A stretch of 64,000 nucleotides of DNA from Pseudomonas luteola NBRC 103146 (GTDB lineage: Bacteria > Pseudomonadota > Gammaproteobacteria > Pseudomonadales > Pseudomonadaceae). The notes beneath the pieces were generated by a model. That model had not been told where the DNA came from and did not search any database. It saw only the letters and a list, made by a program, of their open reading frames with translations. The stretch covers positions 62,001 through 126,000 of the forward strand of contig NZ_BDAE01000003.1 of the NCBI RefSeq assembly GCF_002091675.1, given 5' to 3'. Both the position numbers and the translations under genes were made by a program. The stretch's first letter is position 1. Every line of letters begins with the position of its first letter. This document shows, piece after piece, positions 47,293-54,722 of this stretch.

Positions 47293-48828
47293 TCAATCCT
47301 GTGCCTGATTGGCTTCCGGACGGAACATGCTACCCGTCACCAGATAGCGTTCATGCCAGGAGAGGGCTTCCGGCAACAGGTGAGGCGTATGTTTGCCGTA
47401 GCTACCACTGTTGGCCCGATCGATGTAGTCCGCCAGCATGTCGCGGTAGCTGGGGTGAACGCATTTTTCCAGGATGACCTTGGCACGCTGCTTAGGACTG
47501 AGCATGCGCAGGTCAGCCAGACCCTGATCGGTCACGATGACACTGACATCGTGCTCGGTGTGATCGACGTGACTCACCATTGGCACAATCGTGGAGATCA
47601 GGCCATTTTTTGCCGTGCTCGGCGCCATAAAGACTGACAGGTAGGCATTACGGGCAAAGTCGCCTGAGCCACCGATGCCGTTCATCATCTGTGTGCCCAT
47701 GAGGTGCGTGGAGTTCACGTTGCCGTAAATGTCGGCCTCGATCATTCCGTTGAGTGCGATACAGCCCAGGCGACGCACCAGCTCGGGGTGGTTGCTCACG
47801 CCTTGCTGGCGCAGGATGATTTTCTTGCGCAGCATCTCCGAGTGTTCGAGGAAACGCTCGATACCGGCCGGGCTCAGGGAGAACGAGGTAGCAGCAGCCA
47901 GGTCCATCTTGCCGCTGATCAGGAGTTCAAGCATGCCGTCCTGGATCACTTCGGTAAAAGCGGTCAGGCCCGCGAACTCGCTTTCGCCCAGCCCCTGCAT
48001 GAAGGCATTGGCGATGTTGCCGACCCCGGACTGGATCGGTAGCAGGTTGGCCGGAATACGACCCTGACGCACTTCGAAGCGCAGGAAATCGATCATATGC
48101 TCGGCAATGGCCTTGGAGGCAGCATCCGGTGCCTTGAACGGGCTGTTGCGGTCTGGCGCGTCGGTCTCGACCACGGCCACTACTTTCTCCAACGGCACCT
48201 GCAAATAAGGCTCACCTACACGCTCACCCGGATGGGTCAGTGGGATAGGGGTACGGTTGGGCGGCAGGGCGGTGTCATAGAAGATGTCGTGCATACCGTC
48301 GAGCGCATCCGGCTGCCAGCGGTTCACCTCCAGAATCACGGCATCGGCCATGTCCAGCCAGGTCTTGTTGTTGCCGACCGAGGAGGAGGGCACCAGGCTG
48401 CCGTCTTCACGAATGGCGGTTACTTCCACCACGGCAATGTCAACCTTGCCGAAAAAGCCGTAGCGAACCTTTTCAGCCAGTTGCCCCAGATGAATATCCA
48501 TGTAATCCAGCTGGCCGGCATTGATGCGGCTGCGCAGCTCGGGGTCGGACTGGAACGGTACACGCAACTCGATACCGTCGACGCGGGCCAGCGCACCGTC
48601 CAGTTCAGGCGCAGTGGATGCGCCCGTCAGGACACGAATACGAAACGGCTCGCCTCGGCCATGGACTTCGGTAATGTGCTGGGCCAGGGCACCAGGAACG
48701 GCCTTGGGGTAACCTGCGCCGGTAAAACCGCTCATGCCAACGGTCATGCCATGGCGAATATGGCGAGCTGCCTGCTCGGCAGACATGCGTAGGGCAGCGA
48801 ACGCGGGGTGGCGGATGCGATCACTCAT
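47293..48828 (-). CDS. Succinyl-CoA:acetate/propionate CoA-transferase family (ScpC/AarC-like)
   Basis: 511-residue class I CoA-transferase of the acetyl-CoA hydrolase/transferase family, YgfH/AarC subgroup. The predicted catalytic Glu is E293 in FTEVIQDG, at nearly the same position as in AarC. QSGVGNIANAF and NGIGGSGDFARNAYLS form the CoA site. The ATG at 48828 is preceded by GAGG. It would interconvert succinyl-CoA and acetyl- or propionyl-CoA. It lies downstream of a fumarate-reductase-like operon, which would make or use succinate or fumarate. A 169-base gap suggests a separate promoter. Confidence 0.88.
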   Translation of the reverse strand: MSDRIRHPAFAALRMSAEQAARHIRHGMTVGMSGFTGAGYPKAVPGALAQHITEVHGRGEPFRIRVLTGASTAPELDGALARVDGIELRVPFQSDPELRSRINAGQLDYMDIHLGQLAEKVRYGFFGKVDIAVVEVTAIREDGSLVPSSSVGNNKTWLDMADAVILEVNRWQPDALDGMHDIFYDTALPPNRTPIPLTHPGERVGEPYLQVPLEKVVAVVETDAPDRNSPFKAPDAASKAIAEHMIDFLRFEVRQGRIPANLLPIQSGVGNIANAFMQGLGESEFAGLTAFTEVIQDGMLELLISGKMDLAAATSFSLSPAGIERFLEHSEMLRKKIILRQQGVSNHPELVRRLGCIALNGMIEADIYGNVNSTHLMGTQMMNGIGGSGDFARNAYLSVFMAPSTAKNGLISTIVPMVSHVDHTEHDVSVIVTDQGLADLRMLSPKQRAKVILEKCVHPSYRDMLADYIDRANSGSYGKHTPHLLPEALSWHERYLVTGSMFRPEANQAQD

Positions 48829-48921
48829 CAGTGGAACCTCACAGCAAGGATAGAAGCATGCCCGCTTTCCAGTCTTATCATTGTCATGACGGGGCGGAGC
48901 TGCGGGCACCGTAGACCAAAA

Positions 48922-48931
48922 CTAACGTTAG
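48922..48931. promoter_or_regulatory. Candidate operator (palindrome) upstream of the CoA-transferase
   Basis: CTAACGTTAG is a perfect 10-bp palindrome, 93 bases from the CoA-transferase start, in the gap after the NuoF-like gene. The regulator is unknown. Confidence 0.35.
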
Positions 48932-48997
48932 CGCCCTAATCAATAGGTCGTATTCTGCCCCATTGATAAGCGCGCTAGAGCGGCCAATTGTCGCAGA

Positions 48998-50242
48998 TTA
49001 GTCGATCAGTTGCCGCTGATAATCTTTCCTGAACTGCATCAGTGAGCTACGCACGACTGTTACTGCGCCGTCGATCAAGCCGCAGCGCCCGCTGCCGGGC
49101 AGTAACTCGCACAAGCTTTCCAGGGCACGCAGATCACTGTGCAGGCCGCCACCGGTATCGATCCGTCGCAGCAGGCGAGACAGCTGATAAGTACCTGTTT
49201 TACAAGGTGGACATTGCCCGCAGGAACCTGCAGCAAAGAAGTCCACATACTCGGCCACCTTGCGTACGATGCTGGTGCCTTCGGAGATCACAATCATGGC
49301 CCCGGTCCCCAGGCTGGATCCGCGTGCCTTCACAGAATCGAAATCTAGCGCTACATCAAGATGCTGTTCGGTTAACAGTGTATTAGATGGACCGCCGGTA
49401 AAGACGGCCTTGAAGGCGCGGCCCTGCAGCATGCCGCCGCCGTGCTCGAAAATGAGCGCGCGCAGCGACGTACCCATCGGCAGTTCGTACAGCCCCGGCT
49501 TGAGCACATCGCCGGAAAGCGAGTAGAGCTTGGTACCTGCAGCGCTGCCCATACCCAGATGGCGATACCAGTCTGCACCGTGCCGCAGGATATGCGAGAC
49601 GTTGGCCAGCGTCTCGGTGTTGTTGATAAGGGTAGGCTTGTTATCCACCCCGCACTCGGCCGGGTAAGGCGGCTTGCGATGGGGGAAGGGAAAGCCTCCG
49701 TCGAGGGTGGCAATAACGGCTGTTTCTTCGCCCCCAATGTACAGCCCCGAGCTTTCCACTACGCGCAGGTCAATTGGTCGACCCTGCAGAGCTGCCAGCT
49801 CCTGAAAGAGCGGCTCTGTCTGCCATTGCTGTACGGCCTGTCCCAATGACACGACGGACGCGTGCTGATGGGGATTCACATAGAGCAGTACATGGTTGGC
49901 CCCAATGGCCGTGGCGGCAATCAGTGCACCTTCGATGACCTGATGTGGGGATTTTTCCAGCAGTACGCGATCCTTGAAGGTACCGGGTTCATCTTCATTG
50001 CCGTTGCAGACGACGTATTTATCCAGGTATGACGGTTGCGCAGCCGCAGGTGCCCATTTGCGATGGGTAGGAAAGCCGGCACCTCCCATACCCCTTAGGC
50101 CGGCTTCCTCCAGAAGGGGGATGATGGCGTGCGGCGCGGCCAGTGCCTGACGTAATCCCTGGCCGCCGCCCTGAGCGAACCAGGCTTGCAGATTGGCTCC
50201 GACCTGGGCTGAGGGTGAGAGCAGAACAGGTGTGAAACTCAT
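48998..50242 (-). CDS. NuoF/HoxF-like NADH-binding flavoprotein subunit
   Basis: 414 residues resembling the 51-kDa subunit of complex I. The FMN/NADH site reads GMGGAGFPTHRKW (51-63) and NEDEPGTFKDR, followed by YIGGEETA, the SLBB region, and the 4Fe-4S ligands C341, C344, C347 and C387 (SCGQCPPCKTG). No NuoE or NuoG is adjacent. Instead it is the third gene of an operon after an iron-sulfur protein and a fumarate-reductase-like flavoprotein. The likely job is to pass electrons between NADH and those partners. GAGGAG overlaps the stop region of the upstream gene, 11 bases away. Confidence 0.85.
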   Translation of the reverse strand: MSFTPVLLSPSAQVGANLQAWFAQGGGQGLRQALAAPHAIIPLLEEAGLRGMGGAGFPTHRKWAPAAAQPSYLDKYVVCNGNEDEPGTFKDRVLLEKSPHQVIEGALIAATAIGANHVLLYVNPHQHASVVSLGQAVQQWQTEPLFQELAALQGRPIDLRVVESSGLYIGGEETAVIATLDGGFPFPHRKPPYPAECGVDNKPTLINNTETLANVSHILRHGADWYRHLGMGSAAGTKLYSLSGDVLKPGLYELPMGTSLRALIFEHGGGMLQGRAFKAVFTGGPSNTLLTEQHLDVALDFDSVKARGSSLGTGAMIVISEGTSIVRKVAEYVDFFAAGSCGQCPPCKTGTYQLSRLLRRIDTGGGLHSDLRALESLCELLPGSGRCGLIDGAVTVVRSSLMQFRKDYQRQLID

Positions 50243-50253
50243 GACGGTACTCC

Positions 50254-51909
50254 TCAGGACGGCGTCATGCCGGCCAGCATGGCCTGAACAGCACCGGGTG
50301 CGCTGGCACGCAGGGCCACATCGCGGCGCAGATCGAAATTGCCGTAATCAGGAAACAGACAGGGGCCGCAGACATGGGTGGGCAGCCCTGCCAATGTGAT
50401 TTGCCGCTGCCAGTCGTACAGGTGATAAAGACCTACCTTGGGGGCGGGTTTCGGACTGGCTGTCGCGCCTGCATGCTGCCCCGCCCGGCGGCCGAACGCG
50501 ATGATTTCCAGCAAGGCATTGCCCATCATGCGGTTACGGCCGTGGATGCCACCGCTGATTTCGCCTGCGCAATACAGGCCGGGTATGGCTGTCGCGCCGT
50601 GTTCGTCGATTTCCACACCGCCGTTCTGGTAGTGCAGGGTAGGCCGTACCATCATGGGCTTGACCTTGGGATCGATTCCGCAGCGATGGGCCAGATGCCC
50701 CAGACTGACCAGTCGCTCTTCCAGGATGCCCGGATGCCTGCGCTCAAGACCGGGGGTATCCAGGAAGACGCCCAGATTACCGTCACGCTCCACCCCACGG
50801 CCCTCTGCGCACTCCTTGAGAATGGCAGCGGCCACTACATCGCGTGGTTGCAGCTCATCAACAAAGCGCCTGCCTTCACCATTGATCAGCCAGGCGCCAG
50901 CAGAGCGCGCCGCCTCGGAAATCAAGCCGCCAACCAGGTGCGAAGGCCAGGCTAGGCCGGTCGGGTGGTACTGGAACGAATCCAGCTCCCGCAGTCGAGC
51001 ACCCATCCGATACGCGAGCACCAGTCCGTCTGCGGTTGCACCGTAGTGGTTGGATGTTGGGAAGTCGTTCAGGTGCAGCCGTCCCGCGCCGCCTGTCGCC
51101 AGGATTACCCGGCTGGCGCGTACCAGAATGAACCCATGCCAGTCGAGGTTGTACAGCACGGCTCCTACGCATTGGCCGCTCTCGTCGGAGAGCAGCTCTA
51201 CCAGCGGGCAGCGATTCCACAGCGAGATACGGTCATCCAGCTCCACGGCCTCACGCAGGACGCGCATCAGCTCAAGGCCGGTATAGTCGCGGTAGGAAAG
51301 GATGCGGGCGCATGTTGCGCCGCCGGGTTTCTTGCGCAAGAGTTTGCCACCCACCGGGCTGCCTTCGGTCAGGTCGAACAGCATGCCGCGGCTAATCAGC
51401 CAACGAATGCAATCAGGTCCCGACTCTGCCAGGCGAGCTACCAGCGTACGGTCTGCACACAGGTGGCCGGCGCGCAGGGTGTCCTCGAAGTGACGCTGCA
51501 GGCTGTCCTCTTCGCCGACAGCGGCCTGGATCCCGCCTTCCGCCATGACGGTATTGCTGTCACCCAGGCGTAGCTTGGTCGCCAGGATGACGCGTCGCCC
51601 CTGTTCGGCGGCTGTCAGCGCGGCCGCACAGCCCGCACCGCCGCCTCCGATGACCAGTACTTCGGTATTGATGACCGGTGCACCTGCCAGATCGGCATCA
51701 CTGATCTGCGCATTGCTCTGCAGTAGGGCGGCCAGCCGGGAGGGGCATTCATCACCGCGGTTGGCCCCGATGCTCAGGCGAGTACGAGTACCCTCCTGGT
51801 AATCCGGGTGATAGCGTTGCAACAATGGTGTTTTGTCCACTGCCGGGGGCGCCATGCCGTCGCACCGGCTCAGGTTCGCCAGGGCAAGTTCGTAGGCAAT
51901 TCCGCTCAT
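50254..51909 (-). CDS. Fumarate reductase / L-aspartate oxidase-like FAD flavoprotein
   Basis: 551 residues. An unusual N-terminal extension of about 80 residues precedes the FAD domain (VIGGGGAG, 88-95). The position of the covalent-FAD His of SdhA/FrdA is Asn119 (GDSNTVMAEGG), so FAD should be non-covalent. Dicarboxylate-site residues are kept: H315 (HPTG), R356 (PRDVV), H426 (HYQNGG) and R460 (NRMMGNAL). The usual C-terminal helical domain is reduced to about 70 residues. I chose the ATG at 51909 (GAGGA upstream); a TTG at 51915 is possible. The retained residues suggest a succinate/fumarate-type or related dicarboxylate substrate. Confidence 0.85.
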   Translation of the reverse strand: MSGIAYELALANLSRCDGMAPPAVDKTPLLQRYHPDYQEGTRTRLSIGANRGDECPSRLAALLQSNAQISDADLAGAPVINTEVLVIGGGGAGCAAALTAAEQGRRVILATKLRLGDSNTVMAEGGIQAAVGEEDSLQRHFEDTLRAGHLCADRTLVARLAESGPDCIRWLISRGMLFDLTEGSPVGGKLLRKKPGGATCARILSYRDYTGLELMRVLREAVELDDRISLWNRCPLVELLSDESGQCVGAVLYNLDWHGFILVRASRVILATGGAGRLHLNDFPTSNHYGATADGLVLAYRMGARLRELDSFQYHPTGLAWPSHLVGGLISEAARSAGAWLINGEGRRFVDELQPRDVVAAAILKECAEGRGVERDGNLGVFLDTPGLERRHPGILEERLVSLGHLAHRCGIDPKVKPMMVRPTLHYQNGGVEIDEHGATAIPGLYCAGEISGGIHGRNRMMGNALLEIIAFGRRAGQHAGATASPKPAPKVGLYHLYDWQRQITLAGLPTHVCGPCLFPDYGNFDLRRDVALRASAPGAVQAMLAGMTPS

Positions 51910-51919
51910 GGCCAAATCC

Positions 51920-52555
51920 TCAGGTGAGCTCGACGTTTGGATCGACCGGCATGACGCCCAGGTCGATCTGACGTAGTCGCAGCAGCAGGTCGGAAGGACG
52001 CAACATCACGGATGCCGTCATCCGGCGAATGTACAGCCCCAGGTGGTTGGGCGAGATGTGTTCCGGGCAGGCAATGGTGCAGAGGTTGCACATGATGCAT
52101 TCATCGAACACCTTGGCTGCGCTCAAATCGCCCGATGCGGCCAGGTTTACGCCTTTCTGGACTTCAAGGTGCTTGGGACAGGCACGGTCGCATCCGCCGC
52201 AGTGCCGACAGTGGCTGGCTTCGGGAAAGGCGCTGTTGATGCGGTCCAGCAGGTTCCAGGTATCGTCCCAGTTGTTGGTGGTGTAGGTGTGATGGCGGTT
52301 CATCGGCAGGTGATCCAGAAAGCTGACCTGCATGCCGTCCTCCACGGCGGTTTCACAAGCCAGGGCCGTCGTGACTTCGCGCGAATCCTTGCGGCGCAGC
52401 AGCACGCGGCAGGAGCCGCATACACCTTGTCCCATGCAGCCGACACCATCGGTGAGCGGCTGTCCAGAGTCGATCACCGCCTCTAGAAGCGAGCGGCTGG
52501 TTGAAGTCTCAATACTGTGGCCGTTGATGGTCACGCGGGCGCTGAGGTCTGTCAT
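51920..52555 (-). CDS. Iron-sulfur subunit with one [2Fe-2S] and two [4Fe-4S] motifs
   Basis: 211 residues. The N-terminal ferredoxin-like part has C40, C46, C49 and C67 (CMGQGVCGSC), fitting a [2Fe-2S] cluster. The C-terminal part has two CxxCxxCxxxCP motifs, C116-C126 and C153-C163. SdhB normally has a [3Fe-4S] site and binds a membrane anchor; here both C-terminal sites look like full [4Fe-4S] and no membrane gene is nearby. The protein therefore looks like a soluble wire between the NuoF-like and flavoprotein subunits. First gene of the operon, with GGGAGG upstream. Confidence 0.87.
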   Translation of the reverse strand: MTDLSARVTINGHSIETSTSRSLLEAVIDSGQPLTDGVGCMGQGVCGSCRVLLRRKDSREVTTALACETAVEDGMQVSFLDHLPMNRHHTYTTNNWDDTWNLLDRINSAFPEASHCRHCGGCDRACPKHLEVQKGVNLAASGDLSAAKVFDECIMCNLCTIACPEHISPNHLGLYIRRMTASVMLRPSDLLLRLRQIDLGVMPVDPNVELT

Positions 52556-52564
52556 AACACCTCC

Positions 52565-52639
52565 CTGACAGTCAGTGCGGGCGCGGAGTACGCCTTGATT
52601 AGCGCAAGGATAGATAGGCAGCCGTCAGTGCATACTGAC
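52565..52639. promoter_or_regulatory. Two palindromic boxes upstream of the NADH/flavoprotein operon
   Basis: CTGACAGTCAG (52565-52575) and GTCAGTGCATACTGAC (52624-52639) share GTCAG/CTGAC arms. They lie 10-84 bases before the first gene of the operon, about 61 bp apart centre to centre. They look like binding sites for a dimeric regulator, which is not encoded next to them. Confidence 0.5.
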
Positions 52640-52692
52640 CTGGCTCAATAGGCGGGAGGAATGGCTGGGTGACCGACGAAAGGCCACCCGGG

Positions 52693-52723
52693 CGGTGCTA
52701 CGGTCAGGACGGCCGTAGCACCG
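52693..52723. repeat. Hairpin downstream of the Na+/H+ antiporter gene
   Basis: CGGTGCTACGG and CCGTAGCACCG form a perfect 11-bp stem with a nine-base loop, 8 bases past the - strand stop at 52731. A proper T-tract is missing (CCCGGGTGGCCTTTCG follows), so termination is possible but not clear. Confidence 0.5.
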
Positions 52724-52730
52724 GTGACGC

Positions 52731-53993
52731 TTAGTGCCCGTGCTGATCAGGCTCCGAGGGAGCGTTACCTGTCACGCGACGTACGACGCGACCGATGGTC
52801 AGGCCCTGCATGAGGATGGAGAACAACACCAGTATATAAGTGATGGTCAGGATCAGGTCCCGTTCCGGCCCTGCGGGTAGCGATAGGGCCAGCGCCACTG
52901 AAATCCCACCCCGCAGTGCGCCCCAGGTCAGAATGCCCATGGTGCCTTTGGCCATGTGTCGCCAGTGCGGCGTCAGCATCACAACCGGTGTCACGCTAAT
53001 CCAGCGGATAAGCAGGATGGCCAGGGTAAAGGCCACAGCGGCGGCCAGGTGCAGTCCTGTCACAGGCAGTAGCAAAAGCTCCATGCCGATGAGCACGAAC
53101 AGCATGGCATTGAGGATCTCGTCGATCAGCTCCCAGAAGCCGTCCACATAGCGGCGTGTGGTATCGGACATCGCTTTTTCACGGCCACGATTGCCGATGA
53201 ACAGGCCGGCCACGACCATCGCAATCGGACCGGATACATGCAGGTGGGGAGCCACGGCAGCGCCGCCAATAACCAGCGCAAGTGTCAGGAGCACCTCGAT
53301 CTGGTACTGATCGATGCTTTTGAGCATCCGGTAGGTGACATAGCCGATCACCGAGCCGAACAGGATGCCGCCCAAGGCTTCCTCGACAAACAGCATGACA
53401 GCGTGCCCGGCGGAGGGTGTCTCGCCGGAGGCGAGAATGCCGAGCAGCACGGTAAACACCACAACAGCAACGCCGTCATTGAACAGGGACTCACCCACGA
53501 TGGTGATTTCCAGTGATTTTGGCGCCTTGGCTGAACGCAGGATTCCAAGAACGGCAATCGGGTCGGTTGGAGAAATCAGCGCGCCAAACAGCAGGCAATA
53601 CACCAGGTCTACATGCCAGCCCAGCAAGGGAAAGACGTAATAGGCCGTTCCGCCGATCAGGGCGGTAGAAACGAGAACGCCCAGGGTAGCCAGAAGGCCG
53701 ATCGGCCAGCGGTAGCTGCGAAGATCCTGAACATTGACGTGCAAGGCGCCGGCAAACAACAGGAATGACAACATCCAGTTCATCAACAATTCGTTGAAGT
53801 CGATTCGCTGGATCAGCCTTTCAATGGTTACCTCCAGCATGGGAAACCCCAGCGCCGACGCAATTTGCAGCAGCACACTGAACACCAGTGCAATCACCAT
53901 GACGCCGATCGTGGGCGGCAGACCGACGAACCGGTAGTTCACATAAGTGAGCAGCGCAGTAAAACAGATAAAGGCAGCGGCGAGTTCAAGCAT
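52731..53993 (-). CDS. Cation:proton antiporter (CPA1/NhaP-type)
   Basis: 420-residue inner-membrane antiporter with about 12 helices. Ion-site motifs are SPTDPIAVLGIL (helix 5) and GESLFNDGVAVVVF (helix 6), and GALRGGISVALALSLP is the conserved Arg segment of helix 11. It exchanges Na+ (or K+) for H+. The cytoplasmic tail is very short. AAGGATG precedes the ATG. Transcribed alone on the - strand. Confidence 0.9.
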   Translation of the reverse strand: MLELAAAFICFTALLTYVNYRFVGLPPTIGVMVIALVFSVLLQIASALGFPMLEVTIERLIQRIDFNELLMNWMLSFLLFAGALHVNVQDLRSYRWPIGLLATLGVLVSTALIGGTAYYVFPLLGWHVDLVYCLLFGALISPTDPIAVLGILRSAKAPKSLEITIVGESLFNDGVAVVVFTVLLGILASGETPSAGHAVMLFVEEALGGILFGSVIGYVTYRMLKSIDQYQIEVLLTLALVIGGAAVAPHLHVSGPIAMVVAGLFIGNRGREKAMSDTTRRYVDGFWELIDEILNAMLFVLIGMELLLLPVTGLHLAAAVAFTLAILLIRWISVTPVVMLTPHWRHMAKGTMGILTWGALRGGISVALALSLPAGPERDLILTITYILVLFSILMQGLTIGRVVRRVTGNAPSEPDQHGH

Positions 53994-54273
53994 TGAACAT
54001 CCTTTCAGTACAGCGGATAGAAAGTAGAGGCCATGATGGCCATTAGGTAATTCTCATTAAGAACACCTATAGACGCGGAAAGTTACAGTTTTTTAGGGCA
54101 CCGGCTGCGGACAAAAGTCACAACGGTAGCCAAGGCCATGAGGGTGCCTGGATCATCTTGTTGATATGTCCGTCTCGCTGGAAAGCGGATATCAAGCGTG
54201 CAGAGTCTGGAAAAGCCCTAACCTTTGGCTTATAAACAGGTCACTATCAGGTCTGCCAATTCAAGGAATTCCC

Positions 54274-54660
54274 GTGACGTTCGGCTACTGGTGCATCCTA
54301 TTCGCCTACCTCATTCCCTATGGCGCCGCGGCGTACGCAAAATTTACCGGCAGTGGCTTTACGCCGGATAACAACCGGCATCCACGGGATTTCCTTGCCA
54401 AGCTGGAAGGGCCTCAGGCGCGTGCTAACGCAGCGCAGCAGAATGCGTTTGAAATTACACCGCTGTTTGCCGCTGCCGTGATCGTGGCGCATGTCACCGG
54501 AGGTGCGGCTCAGGGAACGATCAATTTCCTGGCGCTCCTGTTCGTGGTCAGCCGTATCATTTATACCTGGCTGTATATCAAGGACCGTGCAACCCAGCGC
54601 TCCAAGGTATGGGCCCTCGGCATGCTGTGTATTGTTTTTCTTTTCTTCGCTGCGGTCTGA
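54274..54660 (+). CDS. MAPEG-family membrane protein
   Basis: 128 residues with four predicted helices, starting VTFGYWCILFAYLIPY (GTG read as Met) and containing RHPRDFLAKLEGPQARANAAQQNAFE, the MAPEG signature region (shown here to its core ARANAAQQNAFE). Relatives include glutathione- and eicosanoid-metabolising enzymes; bacterial members are mostly uncharacterised. I chose the GTG at 54274 because AAGGA lies 6 bases upstream and it gives the family length. The frame opens at 54166. Confidence 0.88.
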   Translation: MTFGYWCILFAYLIPYGAAAYAKFTGSGFTPDNNRHPRDFLAKLEGPQARANAAQQNAFEITPLFAAAVIVAHVTGGAAQGTINFLALLFVVSRIIYTWLYIKDRATQRSKVWALGMLCIVFLFFAAV

Positions 54661-54687
54661 TTTGCGTCGACTGATCAATCGCCAAAA

Positions 54688-54721
54688 CAAAAGGCCGGCA
54701 TGTTTCCATGCCGGCCTTTTG
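54688..54721. terminator. Bidirectional terminator
   Basis: AAAAGGCCGGCATG and CATGCCGGCCTTTT around loop TTTC, between the convergent MAPEG (+) and emrB-like (-) gene ends. Confidence 0.92.
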
Positions 54722-54722
54722 G

